DNA of 64,000 bases. Source: Oceanihabitans sediminis. GTDB lineage: Bacteria > Bacteroidota > Bacteroidia > Flavobacteriales > Flavobacteriaceae. The notes under the pieces are model-generated. The model had not been told where the DNA came from and searched no databases. It saw only the letters and a list, made by a program, of their open reading frames with translations. This document shows positions 35,451 to 46,616 of this stretch, in pieces (position 1 is the first letter of the stretch; every line of letters starts with the position of its first letter). The stretch is from the NCBI RefSeq assembly GCF_003337215.1, contig NZ_QPIG01000002.1:434001-498000 (forward strand), written 5' to 3'. A program made the translations under genes and the position numbers.

Positions 35451-36770
35451 TTAGGAAAGCTTTGCTTCCGATTTTTTCTTGTTAAAGTCTATTCGTAGAA
35501 TAGTGTATCCTATAATTGCGGAAATAAAGGATCCAATTAATATTCCGATTTTAGCGGAATCTATATATTCTGGATGGGTTGCAAATGCTAAACTAGCAAT
35601 AAAAATAGCCATAGTAAAGCCGATTCCTGCTAAGAATGAAACCCCAATAATTTCTTTAGTTTTAATGTCTGAAGGAACTTCAATTAACTTCACTTTTTTA
35701 GCAATCCATACAATTGAAGAAATTCCTACACTCTTACCTACTACTAAACAAACAATAATATTAACTACTAATACAGTATCTAGGTTTTCTGAACCAGCAA
35801 TTAAAACTCCTGCATTAGCTAATGCAAATACCGGAATAATAAAATAGGCCACAATGCTGTGTAAGTTATGTTCTAAGTTTTGTAATGGTGATTGGAATTT
35901 AGAAGACCAATCGTTTAAATCATCCATATAACGAAGCTGTTCATGTGAAAGAATAGGTTTCTGTAAAACACTCGCATTCTTAATGTTATTATACACATTA
36001 GACAGTTGAGATAAGAACTCTGTACTCTCTATTTTTTGTCTAATAGGGACTGCAAAGGCCATTAAAATACCTGCTACTGTAGGGTGTATTCCTGAATTTA
36101 AGAATAAGAACCAAATAATAATTCCGAAGAATAAATATACGTAAGTATTGTAAGCACCTTTACTAGAGTACCAATATAAAATTCCTAATAACGCTAAAGC
36201 AATTAACAAAGAGCTAATAACAATACTACCACTATAAAACAATGCAATTACTAAAACTGCACCTATATCATCTACTATTGCAAAAGCCGTTAAGAATACT
36301 TTTAAACTTAATGGTACACGGGAACCTAAAGCATTTAAAATAGCCAAAGAAAAGGCTATATCTGTAGCCATAGGAATACCCCAACCTTTTACTGTTTCTG
36401 GATTTTGATTAATTAACAAGTAAAACATTACAGGAATTAACATCCCTCCTAGAGCCCCCACTAAAGGAAAAGCTATTTTTCTTGCAGAATTAAGCTCTCC
36501 AATTAAAAGCTCTCGTTTAATTTCTAAACCAATTAGAAAGAAGAAAATTGCCATTAATCCATCATTAACCCATAAGATTAAAGGCATTTTAAATTCGAAA
36601 GATTCTGTAACAATTCCTAAATCATACTGCCATATATCCCTATACAAATCTCCAAAGCCTGAATTAGCCCAAGCTAAAGCTACCATAGTTGCGAGTAAAA
36701 GTAAAATACCACTAGAACTTTGTAGTTGAAAAAACTTTCTAAAAGGAGACAGGAATACTTTCTTTATCAT
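35451..36770 (-). CDS. nhaA: Na+/H+ antiporter NhaA
   Basis: A 439-residue inner-membrane antiporter with the family's 12-helix pattern: WVNDGLMAIFFFLIGLEIKR, MATDIAFSLAILNALGSR and AIVDDIGAVLVIALFYS, the last giving the paired aspartates (D163/D164 in E. coli) for Na+/H+ exchange. Length is slightly above E. coli NhaA (388) owing to a loop near 255-300. It provides sodium and pH homeostasis, fitting a marine organism. It is a single-gene transcript with its own terminator. Confidence 0.95.
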   Translation of the reverse strand: MIKKVFLSPFRKFFQLQSSSGILLLLATMVALAWANSGFGDLYRDIWQYDLGIVTESFEFKMPLILWVNDGLMAIFFFLIGLEIKRELLIGELNSARKIAFPLVGALGGMLIPVMFYLLINQNPETVKGWGIPMATDIAFSLAILNALGSRVPLSLKVFLTAFAIVDDIGAVLVIALFYSGSIVISSLLIALALLGILYWYSSKGAYNTYVYLFFGIIIWFLFLNSGIHPTVAGILMAFAVPIRQKIESTEFLSQLSNVYNNIKNASVLQKPILSHEQLRYMDDLNDWSSKFQSPLQNLEHNLHSIVAYFIIPVFALANAGVLIAGSENLDTVLVVNIIVCLVVGKSVGISSIVWIAKKVKLIEVPSDIKTKEIIGVSFLAGIGFTMAIFIASLAFATHPEYIDSAKIGILIGSFISAIIGYTILRIDFNKKKSEAKLS

Positions 36771-37135
36771 ATAATTAGATTTGTTACTGCGAAAATAAAT
36801 TCAAAGATAAGATTTCAATATTAGAAATTTTAATATTAAATCTTCATTTTAGAATTTTTAACTAAAAAACAATATACGAAATTCAGCAAGGTTTCAAAAA
36901 ATCGACGCTTGTTTTTTAAGAATATTCTTTAACAAACATCACATTAAACACTAAAAATCAAAATCTTATAAAAACACTTTAAAACTCTTCCTGTTCCTTC
37001 CTAAATCAAATCCAAGCAGTTTTAAGCTAAAAGAGAAGTTTATAATCTTAACAGACAATTAACATTGAAAAGGTATTTTGAAATAGAAAAATCAAGATAA
37101 AACCGGATTAAATAAACTAAAACAGATCTTGTTTT
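36771..37135. other. non-coding gap holding the nhaA promoter
   Basis: These 365 bases separate cls from nhaA, both on the minus strand. On the minus strand TATCTTTG (36809-36802) is a good -7 element 32 bases before the nhaA start. The remainder is AT-rich and shows no frame or strong hairpin. Confidence 0.55.
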
Positions 37136-38590
37136 TTATAAAAATGGAGACAGTAGTCGCACAAATTTTTCCCATAACTTGACATATTTTGGTCGACTAA
37201 GCCAAGCTTCAGCATCAATTTGCTCGGAGTCTTTTAAATCGTTCTCGAAGGCTTCTGCTAGTTGTTTATTTAGGTTTTTACTATACAACATGGCATTTAC
37301 TTCAAAATTAAGATCGAAGCTTCTATAGTCCATATTAGCAGAGCCTATAATAGCTAAATCATCATCTATCACCATTGTTTTAGCATGTACAAATCCTTTA
37401 TCGTATTTATAAATTTTCGCACCGTACTGAAGTAATTCGGTATAATAAGAACTAGCTGCAATATTTACCGTTTTAGAATCTGAAACTCCTGGAACTAAAA
37501 GCTTAACATCCAATCCGCTTTGAATTGCTATAATTAAAGCATCCATTAAACTCTCTCCTGGAATAAAATAAGGACTTGTAATATAAATTCTATTTTTAGC
37601 AGAATTAATAGCTTCTAATAGGGAGTAAAAAATTACCGGTTGCGGACTATCGGGTCCGGATGCTGCTATTTGCACTACTTCATGCTCTATAGTTTCTTGC
37701 TTAAGAAAATCTGGAAAATAATTTTGTGTGTACTCTAATTTATTTTTACTACAAAAATTCCAATCACACATAAACAGGTATTGCAGGTATGAAACCGCTT
37801 GCCCCCTTAACAAGACATGTGTATCACGCCAATAAATATGTTTTTCTATATGTAAATCATTTCGGTATTTATCACTCATATTAATGCCTCCAACAAAACC
37901 AACATTGCCATCTATAACCACTATCTTTCTATGGTTTCTGTAGTTGATTCGGTTTGCAAAAGCGTACCAGGTGATTTTATAAAAAGGAGCCGTTTCTATA
38001 CCTGCATCGTTTAACTTTTGAATAAAACTTTGTCCTAATCCATGACTTCCATAGTCGTCATACAAAAAACGAACCTCAACACCTTCTCTAGCCTTTTTAA
38101 TTAAAACGTCTGCAACTTGATTTCCAGTGATATCATTTTGATATACATAATATTCGATATGTATATGAGAAGTTGCTTTTTCTAAAGCTTTTAATAATTC
38201 CGGAAACTTCTCCTCGCCATTAATAAGTAGTTTTACTTCATTGTTCGCTGTTAATGGACTTGTTCCTGATCTCCGAAGATATTCGGTTAAATTTGCACGT
38301 TTACTTGACACTAATCCGGAATCTCTAACAGATTCTGAATAACGTTTCATCTTTTCCTTAATTCGGTTTCGGAAAGGTTCGTCATGGGAGATTTTCTTGG
38401 TGTAGAGCTTTCTTTTTCGATAGTTAATTCCGAAAGAAAAATAAAAAATCACTCCTATCAACGGAAAAAACACAATAAACAATATATATGCAAGTGCCTT
38501 TGTACTACTTCTTGTATCGTGTAATACTCTAAGAATAGCGAATACTACAATTAAAACATAAACTAATTGCCCAAGTAAAAACCAACTCAT
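37136..38590 (-). CDS. cls: cardiolipin synthase, phospholipase D type
   Basis: A 484-residue membrane enzyme. Two N-terminal helices (residues 5-55) anchor it, followed by two PLD domains with HKD motifs: NHRKIVVIDGNVGFVGG and VHAKTMVIDDDLAIIGSAN. It condenses two phosphatidylglycerol molecules, or PG with PE, to make cardiolipin at the inner membrane. The length matches bacterial ClsA (about 480-500). No partner gene is adjacent. Confidence 0.93.
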   Translation of the reverse strand: MSWFLLGQLVYVLIVVFAILRVLHDTRSSTKALAYILFIVFFPLIGVIFYFSFGINYRKRKLYTKKISHDEPFRNRIKEKMKRYSESVRDSGLVSSKRANLTEYLRRSGTSPLTANNEVKLLINGEEKFPELLKALEKATSHIHIEYYVYQNDITGNQVADVLIKKAREGVEVRFLYDDYGSHGLGQSFIQKLNDAGIETAPFYKITWYAFANRINYRNHRKIVVIDGNVGFVGGINMSDKYRNDLHIEKHIYWRDTHVLLRGQAVSYLQYLFMCDWNFCSKNKLEYTQNYFPDFLKQETIEHEVVQIAASGPDSPQPVIFYSLLEAINSAKNRIYITSPYFIPGESLMDALIIAIQSGLDVKLLVPGVSDSKTVNIAASSYYTELLQYGAKIYKYDKGFVHAKTMVIDDDLAIIGSANMDYRSFDLNFEVNAMLYSKNLNKQLAEAFENDLKDSEQIDAEAWLSRPKYVKLWEKFVRLLSPFL

Positions 38591-38655
38591 AAAATAGATT
38601 TAAATATGAGGTTAAATTAAGATAGTTTTTTGAAACAGCCCATTTAATCTATAAA

Positions 38656-38689
38656 AAAACCTCATAAGCTTTAACACTTATGAGGTTTT
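38656..38689. terminator. bidirectional terminator between cls and tmm
   Basis: AAAACCTCATAAG (38656-38668) pairs perfectly with CTTATGAGGTTTT (38677-38689). Runs of A before and T after allow it to work in both directions; here it closes the monooxygenase transcript on the minus strand. Confidence 0.8.
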
Positions 38690-38727
38690 ATGATTAAGAG
38701 ATTTTAGTTCTTAATTATAAAAAAACT

Positions 38728-40188
<1,461 letters not shown>

Positions 40189-40419
40189 TTAATATTTAAT
40201 AATTCATTTTTAAAAGCTGCGATTTTGCAGCAAAGGAAATAATAAGTCCATGTAAACTATAGTAAGTACTACTATGTAAAATCGAATTTACAATGGAAAA
40301 ATATTTATTATTTCAAACGCGGAGAATATAAGCATTCCTTTAGGTCTTTACAAGCCAGGAACAACACTTAACAAAACATTAGCAAATCCTTTAAATTTGA
40401 GGATTTCCTTCTTTCTTAA

Positions 40420-41322
40420 TTAGGAACGAGGAACAAGCTTCGGGTTCTTCCTTTTTTCTCTAATAAGATAAATTCCTATTAAAATTAAAACGCCTCCTAA
40501 AATATACCAAAAGGTAAATTTCTCGCCATCTATCACACCCCAAATTACAGCTACTATAGGCAATAAGTAACTTACCGAACTTGCAAATACAGCCGAAGTA
40601 TTCTGAATTAATTTATAATATAAAAGCATCGCTATGGCAGTACCAAAAGTGGTTAGAAAAAGTAAGTAAATAAAAGGCTCTACATACGCGTCTTGCATTT
40701 CGAAGTTTTGCACAAAACCAGTAGCATATAAAATCACTAAGGAAGGAACTGCCCAAACGGTATATATAGCTGCAGTTAATTCCACAGCCTTCACCTCTGC
40801 TGTTTTTTGTTTTATTAGAACCGCATTAACACCATAAGATGCTCCTGCAAGCACAATTAACATAGCGTAAGCAAATTGAGATGTTTCGGAATTTGCTTCT
40901 GAAAAATAGATAAGGCTAGTTGCTCCTATAAAACCTATAATAGCACCAAGTATCTGTGATTTTTCACTTTTTATTTTGAAGAATATATAGCCGAAAATCA
41001 ACACAAATATTGGCACTAAAGAATCTAAAATACCCGCTAATGAACTACTAACTCTTGTTTGTGCTATAGGAAATAAGAACATTGGTAAAAAGTTTCCGAA
41101 GAAACCTACAATCGTTACCCAAAGCAAAGTACTTCTAGACATTTTTCTAATTGCTGGAATTCCTATAAAAGCTAATAACAATCCAGAACCAACAACACGA
41201 ATAGCTCCAATTTCATAAGGAGTAAACGCCACAAGGGTTTTCTTTATAAGCATAAAAGAGCTCCCCCAAGTTAATGTGATAATCAACAATAAAAACCAAC
41301 GATTATTAAAAACCTTGCCCAT
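40420..41322 (-). CDS. EamA/DMT family transporter
   Basis: A 300-residue inner-membrane protein with ten predicted helices in two EamA repeats: LITLTWGSSFMLIKKTL opens repeat one, and VLAGASYGVNAVLIKQK opens repeat two. The family exports or imports metabolites, amino acids or nucleosides. It lies next to tmm on the same strand with a 297-base gap, which shows no clear promoter or hairpin. Substrate unknown. Confidence 0.9.
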   Translation of the reverse strand: MGKVFNNRWFLLLIITLTWGSSFMLIKKTLVAFTPYEIGAIRVVGSGLLLAFIGIPAIRKMSRSTLLWVTIVGFFGNFLPMFLFPIAQTRVSSSLAGILDSLVPIFVLIFGYIFFKIKSEKSQILGAIIGFIGATSLIYFSEANSETSQFAYAMLIVLAGASYGVNAVLIKQKTAEVKAVELTAAIYTVWAVPSLVILYATGFVQNFEMQDAYVEPFIYLLFLTTFGTAIAMLLYYKLIQNTSAVFASSVSYLLPIVAVIWGVIDGEKFTFWYILGGVLILIGIYLIREKRKNPKLVPRS

Positions 41323-41399
41323 AACACAAAAGATTAAAGCAGCTATTTTTACATAACTGCTTTATTAAAAACTAAAACTAACGAAAATTCTAAAGAATC

Positions 41400-41433
41400 T
41401 AGCGGAGTTTTTTCATTTTAAATTACTCCGCTA
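41400..41433 (-). terminator. hairpin after the SDR gene
   Basis: TAGCGGAGT (41400-41408) pairs with ACTCCGCTA (41425-41433), loop 16 bases. It follows the SDR stop on the minus strand by 12 bases; the U-tract is weak. Confidence 0.55.
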
Positions 41434-41444
41434 TACTCTTATTT

Positions 41445-42191
41445 TTATCGTAACTTAATATCACCACCATCTGCCATAAGTGTTTGTCCTGTCATATACT
41501 GGCTGTCATCACTTAATAAAAAGGCTACGATTGGTGCTACATCTTTTTGTGGATCTCCAAAACGTCCTAGCGGATTTTTACTAATAATTTCCTCATATTG
41601 CTCTGGAAAATGCTCTTTCCATTGCTTTACACCTTCGGTAAGTGCTAAGGGACAAACAACATTTACTCTAATACCATCTTCTGCCCATTCATTTGCTACC
41701 ACACGAGACAAGCCTCTAATTGCTTCCTTTGCTGCAGCATAACTTCCTTGGTTTTTTTGACCAAGTAAACCTGCTCCGGAACCAAAGTTTACAATAGATC
41801 CTTTTGTTTTTTTAAGTTCTGGGTAGGCTGCTTTCATAAAGTTTAATGTTCCTTTTAAACCTGTATTCATAGATAGCTCCCAATCTGCATCGGTAAGTTC
41901 CAGTATTGGTTTTTGACGAGATGCATGTGCATTATTCACCACACTTGTTAATTTTCCGAATTTAGAAACAGCTAATGCTACAGCTTCTTTTGCAACAGCT
42001 TCTTTGGATATATCTCCTTTTATAAATGCAATTTGTTCTGGATTTGATGCTACTTTCTCTTTTCCTGCTTCTTCATTCAAATCTACTGCAACCACACAAG
42101 CTCCTCTTTCGGTTAGTTCTGTTGTCATTGCTCCACCAATTCCTGCAGCTCCTCCTGTGATGATTATCACTTTGTCTTTTAAATTTTTCAT
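41445..42191 (-). CDS. short-chain dehydrogenase/reductase
   Basis: A 248-residue classical SDR: TGGAAGIGGAM (cofactor), NNAHAS, a Ser in NFGSGAGLLG and Y-x-x-x-K in SYAAAKEAIRG; the end MTGQTLMADGG is the standard family close. FabG-like size and order, but the substrate is not predictable. It starts 43 bases after the GNAT gene and probably shares its transcript. Confidence 0.92.
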   Translation of the reverse strand: MKNLKDKVIIITGGAAGIGGAMTTELTERGACVVAVDLNEEAGKEKVASNPEQIAFIKGDISKEAVAKEAVALAVSKFGKLTSVVNNAHASRQKPILELTDADWELSMNTGLKGTLNFMKAAYPELKKTKGSIVNFGSGAGLLGQKNQGSYAAAKEAIRGLSRVVANEWAEDGIRVNVVCPLALTEGVKQWKEHFPEQYEEIISKNPLGRFGDPQKDVAPIVAFLLSDDSQYMTGQTLMADGGDIKLR

Positions 42192-42234
42192 AATATTTAT
42201 GTATTTTAATTTAATTAGAGAATTCTTTTCTTTT

Positions 42235-42681
42235 TTAGTTAACAGCTAAAGTCATAACAATACGCGCTTCATTATCTAAAAAATAGTTGTTTAAAACCGG
42301 ACTTCCTTCAAAACCTAAATCCTTATAAATTTTTATAGCTGCTTTATTTTCTGGAAATACTGTCAAAGCAATTTCTTTAAGATCTTCCGTTTTTAAAACT
42401 TCAATCAATTGTTCTGTTAATTGCTTACCTAAGCCTCTACCTCTAGCCTTTTCTGATACACCGAGAGATAAAACCCATGCCTGCTTTTGTTTAGTATTAA
42501 CCGCCCCTAAAGCATAACCTAAAATCTGATTATCTTCTTCTGCTACTATAAAATAATGCCCTGAAACATCAAAAAGTTGCCTTACTACAAATGCCGGATA
42601 ACTACCAGAGCCAAAAATTTTCTTTTCTATTGCAATGATGCTTTCTAGGTCTGTTAACGCTGCTTTTCTAAAGTTTACCAT
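42235..42681 (-). CDS. GNAT N-acetyltransferase (RimI-like)
   Basis: A 148-residue GNAT with the acetyl-CoA loop R/Q-x-x-G-x-G/A in ARGRGLGKQL (about residue 84-93), the preceding beta strand ALGAVNTKQKQAWVLSLGVS and the C-terminal NKAAIKIYKDLGFEG. It resembles RimI and similar protein-N-terminal acetyltransferases. The SDR gene follows. No substrate is evident. Confidence 0.88.
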   Translation of the reverse strand: MVNFRKAALTDLESIIAIEKKIFGSGSYPAFVVRQLFDVSGHYFIVAEEDNQILGYALGAVNTKQKQAWVLSLGVSEKARGRGLGKQLTEQLIEVLKTEDLKEIALTVFPENKAAIKIYKDLGFEGSPVLNNYFLDNEARIVMTLAVN

Positions 42682-42748
42682 TTAAACTATATTTAGATTT
42701 TACTTATTCTTAATTAACTACAACTGATTGCTTAAAAACACGTTATTC

Positions 42749-43585
42749 TTAGTGCATGTAAATAGCTTCAAAAACTGCTAAAGGTGCTCTTCTGCCAACA
42801 TTTAAAGATAATACATCTCCATCTATAATATAGTTATCTGCAATTTCGAAAATCTTTAAAAATTCTGCTTCGTTAAAATCAACATCTGGACAAGCCTTTA
42901 AAGTTGTTGCCATGTTTGTAAAACGAATTCTGTTTCCTTCTTCTAAAACATATACTCCTTGCATAATATTACAACCTGCAAATCCGGTAACGCTGTTATT
43001 ATGTCCTTTTAAAGTGAAATAAACTTCTCGCTCTTGGTTGTCTGTCATGCTAACTTCTTTCCCTTCTAGAGTTTTAAGTTTCCAGTATTTTTCAACAATA
43101 GGTTCGTTTGAAACTACAGCTTTTTTAAACACTGCTAAAGGTGCTCGCTTCGCTTTGTTTAAAGAAAGAGTTCCATCTGAAACAGTAAAATTATCGGCAA
43201 GCTCAAAAACACTTAAAACTTCCGCTTCATTAATTTTTAGATCTGGACACATCATTCGTGTAGATCCTAATTCAGAAAACGAAATACGATTTCCTTCCTC
43301 TATAGTATATGTCCCCATAAAGGTATTACATCCTGATTTTCCGCTTACACGATTCGTTTCAGCATCTAAAATGAAATATATTTCTTGTTCCCCTGTAAGG
43401 TCTTGCCCTTCCAAGGAACTGATAAGCCATTTTGTGTTTTCAATGCTTTTTTCTACTGTAGTCATTGTTTTCTCTGTAGATGTTTCCGGATTTGCTTCAA
43501 TAGCTTTCTCTCCTTTTTTCTTGTCTGAATTACAGCTTACCATAGACAATGTTATAACTGCAATTAATAATGCTTTCGTTTTCAA
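42749..43585 (-). CDS. double META (HslJ-like) domain lipoprotein, TTG start
   Basis: A lipoprotein with two META domains. I start at TTG 43585, giving KTKALLIAVITLSMVSC with the lipobox Cys at residue 18; a TTG 13 codons further upstream falls on the -7 promoter element and cannot be used. Each META copy has the family core GKSGCNTFMGTY / GFAGCNIMQGVY and RMMCPDL / LKACPDV, then S.NKAKRAPLAVF / S.NVGRRAPLAVF. HslJ-type proteins are linked to heat shock and novobiocin resistance in E. coli. Its promoter carries the efflux regulator's palindrome. Confidence 0.85.
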   Translation of the reverse strand: MKTKALLIAVITLSMVSCNSDKKKGEKAIEANPETSTEKTMTTVEKSIENTKWLISSLEGQDLTGEQEIYFILDAETNRVSGKSGCNTFMGTYTIEEGNRISFSELGSTRMMCPDLKINEAEVLSVFELADNFTVSDGTLSLNKAKRAPLAVFKKAVVSNEPIVEKYWKLKTLEGKEVSMTDNQEREVYFTLKGHNNSVTGFAGCNIMQGVYVLEEGNRIRFTNMATTLKACPDVDFNEAEFLKIFEIADNYIIDGDVLSLNVGRRAPLAVFEAIYMH

Positions 43586-43621
43586 TAGTATGTTATTTAG
43601 TTTTTCAATAATTAATTTACA

Positions 43622-43657
43622 CAAAAGTACGTTTAGTTCGTTACGTTGCGAACTAAA
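43622..43657 (-). promoter_or_regulatory. META gene promoter with the same operator
   Basis: On the minus strand TACTTTTG (43629-43622) is the -7 element, two bases from a palindrome TTTAGTTCGT-N6-GCGAACTAAA (43632-43657 on the plus strand), 9 of 10 pairs. Sequence, spacing and placement equal those at 35298-35333. Confidence 0.8.
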
Positions 43658-43750
43658 ATCACTTAAGATATTGTTAAAGTTGTATTTTAAGTACTTAAAC
43701 TAAAAAAAGAATAAAGGTAGCGCCTAAAAATAAAATAGTTAATCTCCAAC

Positions 43751-45961
43751 TTAAAACTTAGCTGTAATCTTGATCATTTTTTCGCTTATAGAAAACAACC
43801 AATATAATTGCTCCCAAACTAAATGTGCTTCTTTATGGTTACGTTCGTCATTGCTTTGCAGAATTGCTTCATAAGTAATTCGGCTAGCAGGAAATTCAAA
43901 TTTTTCTGTTTTCAGCGTAACATCTTTTACATGGGCTTTCGGAAGTTCAAAATCAACAGATTTTAAATTTTCGCAAACTATATCTAAATTATCAGAAATT
44001 TTATTAGATATAACCTTAAAGTCTTCTGAAGCTTCCGTTGTTTGATGGTTTTGAATATAGGTATTCAAAGAAGACAATGAAGATAAGAAACTATGGTTTA
44101 ACACCACCAACTCATAAATATCTTCGATGTGGTTTTGTTTAGATTCAGGTTCTTGCGCCATTCGTTGAAAAGCAGAACTTAAGTTAGAGGTTTGTAAAAA
44201 GGCTTCTTTTCTTTTTACTTTCAAGGAAGTAGGCACTTTTCCTTTGATTTGATAATAATTGCTAATGGCATTAAAAAATTCGGCATTCGCTTTTAAACTA
44301 TCTTTTAGGTTGGAACCAATTTCCATAAAAGACCAGGCTGGCCATAACCAAAGCATAGCAATAAAGGATAGCACAGAACCAATCACGGTATCTAATACTC
44401 TAAAACCAATTACCTCTATAATATTAGGTTGGAGAATAGCATATATGAAAATAACACTCAGTGTAATAAAAACTGCAGATGCTTTAAAATTCTTCTGAAC
44501 CATCGAAAAGGCTACCACTAAAGTGATTACCCCTAAAGCTCCATAAACGTATGGATTCTGAATTAAAAACACCAAACCACTTGCTAAAACCGCACCAATA
44601 AGTGTTCCTATAATCCTATCTTTAGAACGCGTTTTTGTAAGTCCGTAACTTGGTCGCATGATTATAATAATGGTAAGCATGATCCAGTACGGATTTTGTA
44701 AATGGAAAAATACTCCTATTCCATAACCTAGCATCATGGTTACCGACAAACGCAATGAGTGCTTAAAAATAGTAGATCGGAAACTTAAACTTCTAAGCAA
44801 TAACTTAGGGTTATAATCTGGCGAATTTATAAAGTTTTTAAGAATATCTTTCTTTATATAATCTTCAGAACTCAGGTTTGGGTTACCTAACAACCATTTT
44901 ATCTTATTGAGTTTATTGTATTGTTTTTTCTGATATTCAAAGTAATTCTGAAGCATTAAATAATGTTCATAATCTTCTGGATTATCTCTTTCCTTTAACT
45001 CTAAAATATCCTGTTCTAGAGTTTTAAAAGCTTCAGAAAACTTTTTATTAACAGTTATGGTTTTCGATTTACCAATTTGCTCAGCAATCCATCGTAAATG
45101 CGTAGAAAGCTCTAAAAGAATATCCTGAAAATCGGTTTTAAACTTTGGATGTTTTTCAAAAAGCGCATCCATTTTTTTATAATTAACCGGATTTGCAACA
45201 GCTGTTTCTAAAAACTCAATAAGCTGAATAAAAACCAACAAACGCTTTCCTTGGTAATTAGATTTACCTGAACTACGTCTAGAAGTAAGAAGTATTTCAC
45301 GCAAAGTATCATGACGCTCCATCAAATCACTTTGAATAGTCATAAGTTTGGTTTGCAAGGCTTCTCTATCTGGCTGCTCACCTATTAACTGTCTTCTGGT
45401 ATCTAAAAAATCTGCAGTAAGCGTAAAGGTTTCTATAAAGGTTTCTTCGGTATGTGCCTTTGGATTTATATAATGTAAAATAGTAGATAGCAATAAATAC
45501 CAAATCCCACCAAGACCAACAAGTAAAGCATATTCATAAATTTCTAAGGTTTTAGAATCATAGGCAAAACTCAAAACAAGTGCCAATAAGCCCGAAAAAC
45601 TAATTAACGAAGCTCTAAACCCATAAATAGAAATAAAAGCAATACTAAAAGTTAGTATTCCTAAAACAGGAAATAAAATAATATTTGAAACATCTAAATA
45701 ACCTCCTACAAAACTGATAACAGCTACCAATATAGCGGAAATAAGAATTCCTATTTGTTTGTGCTTTAAACTTCCCGGTACATCACTTGGCGAACACCAA
45801 AATGCACCAAAACAAATGGCTAAACCAACATCTAAATGTTCATAAACTATACCTAAAACAACAGGAATAGTAACCGCTAACCCTATTAAAATGGATTTTG
45901 AAAAGTTGGTGCTTTTAAAGAATTCTAATAATTCCCTAAGGTTATTTGATAAGAATTTAAT
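43751..45961 (-). CDS. FUSC family transporter, apparent ATT start
   Basis: A 736-residue inner-membrane protein of the YccS/YhfK class. Two blocks of hydrophobic helices (residues about 22-150 and 410-540) alternate with cytoplasmic regions; the FUSC core reads PSYGLTKTRSKDRIIGTLIGA. The first 77 residues, including FSKSILIGLAVTIPVVLGIV and CSPSDVPGSLKHK, belong to the family but lie before the only standard start (TTG 45730). The frame upstream opens after a TAA with GTT-ATC-ATT-AAA; ATT at 45961 fits homologues' start (MIK..). A -7 element lies 28 bases before it. Likely exports aromatic acids or similar compounds. Confidence 0.85.
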   Translation of the reverse strand: MKFLSNNLRELLEFFKSTNFSKSILIGLAVTIPVVLGIVYEHLDVGLAICFGAFWCSPSDVPGSLKHKQIGILISAILVAVISFVGGYLDVSNIILFPVLGILTFSIAFISIYGFRASLISFSGLLALVLSFAYDSKTLEIYEYALLVGLGGIWYLLLSTILHYINPKAHTEETFIETFTLTADFLDTRRQLIGEQPDREALQTKLMTIQSDLMERHDTLREILLTSRRSSGKSNYQGKRLLVFIQLIEFLETAVANPVNYKKMDALFEKHPKFKTDFQDILLELSTHLRWIAEQIGKSKTITVNKKFSEAFKTLEQDILELKERDNPEDYEHYLMLQNYFEYQKKQYNKLNKIKWLLGNPNLSSEDYIKKDILKNFINSPDYNPKLLLRSLSFRSTIFKHSLRLSVTMMLGYGIGVFFHLQNPYWIMLTIIIIMRPSYGLTKTRSKDRIIGTLIGAVLASGLVFLIQNPYVYGALGVITLVVAFSMVQKNFKASAVFITLSVIFIYAILQPNIIEVIGFRVLDTVIGSVLSFIAMLWLWPAWSFMEIGSNLKDSLKANAEFFNAISNYYQIKGKVPTSLKVKRKEAFLQTSNLSSAFQRMAQEPESKQNHIEDIYELVVLNHSFLSSLSSLNTYIQNHQTTEASEDFKVISNKISDNLDIVCENLKSVDFELPKAHVKDVTLKTEKFEFPASRITYEAILQSNDERNHKEAHLVWEQLYWLFSISEKMIKITAKF

Positions 45962-45988
45962 GATAACTTACAGTTTAAATTTCCTTTA

Positions 45989-45996
45989 CAAAGGTA
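45989..45996 (-). promoter_or_regulatory. -7 element of the FUSC gene
   Basis: TACCTTTG on the minus strand (45996-45989) fits TAnnTTTG. The predicted transcript begins near 45982, leaving about 20 bases of leader before ATT 45961 and no ATG in frame. Confidence 0.55.
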
Positions 45997-46154
45997 CAAT
46001 TTGATTAAAGATGAAGACAATTTAAAACATATTTATTAATCAAAAAAACGAGCTGTTTTTCTAAAACCTTTAGCTAAAAATTTTAAGACAGATTTACAGT
46101 TTAGATTTATAATATGATTTATCTTTATATTTTAATATAGAAAGATACTAGCTT

Positions 46155-46616
46155 ATGCTTACTTGGAAAAACATTATAAATTTCACTGTAAAAGGAAATC
46201 CTACTCCAGACAAACGAGTAGAAAAAACCGAAACCCAATGGAGAGAATTACTTACTCCAGAACAATATAGAATTACTAGACAAAAAGGAACCGAAGCTCC
46301 TAACAGTGGCGCTTTATGCACCACTTATGATGACGGACAATACAACTGTATTTGTTGCGATACTCCTTTGTTTGATTCTACCATAAAATTCAGTTCCGGA
46401 TCTGGTTGGCCAAGCTTTACACAACCTATCAAGGAAAATGCTATCAAGTATGAAAAAGACACTGCTTTTGGAATGATACGCGTAGAAGTTATGTGCAATA
46501 CTTGCGATGCGCATTTAGGACATGTTTTCCCTGACGGACCAGAACCAAGCGGATTACGTTATTGTATAAACTCTGCTTCCATGCAACTACACAAAGAAGA
46601 AACCAATGACCAATAA
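46155..46616 (+). CDS. msrB: peptide-methionine (R)-S-oxide reductase
   Basis: A 153-residue MsrB. Zinc cysteines are in CICCDTP and MCNTCDAH, the substrate motif in [11 protein letters not shown], and the catalytic Cys in [10 protein letters not shown]. It reduces R-methionine sulfoxide in damaged proteins with thioredoxin. No signal peptide is clear, so it is cytoplasmic. It overlaps msrA by 11 bases, making one oxidative-repair operon. Confidence 0.95.
   Translation: MLTWKNIINFTVKGNPTPDKRVEKTETQWRELLTPEQYRITRQKGTEAPNSGALCTTYDDGQYNCICCDTPLFDSTIKFSSGSGWPSFTQPIKENAIKYEKDTAFGMIRVEVMCNTCDAHLGHVFPDGPEPSGLRYCINSASMQLHKEETNDQ

Noticed and set aside
43038-43703. 221-codon plus-strand frame
   Set aside because: It is antisense to the META lipoprotein gene, whose frame has clear repeated domain motifs; the product has no recognisable pattern.
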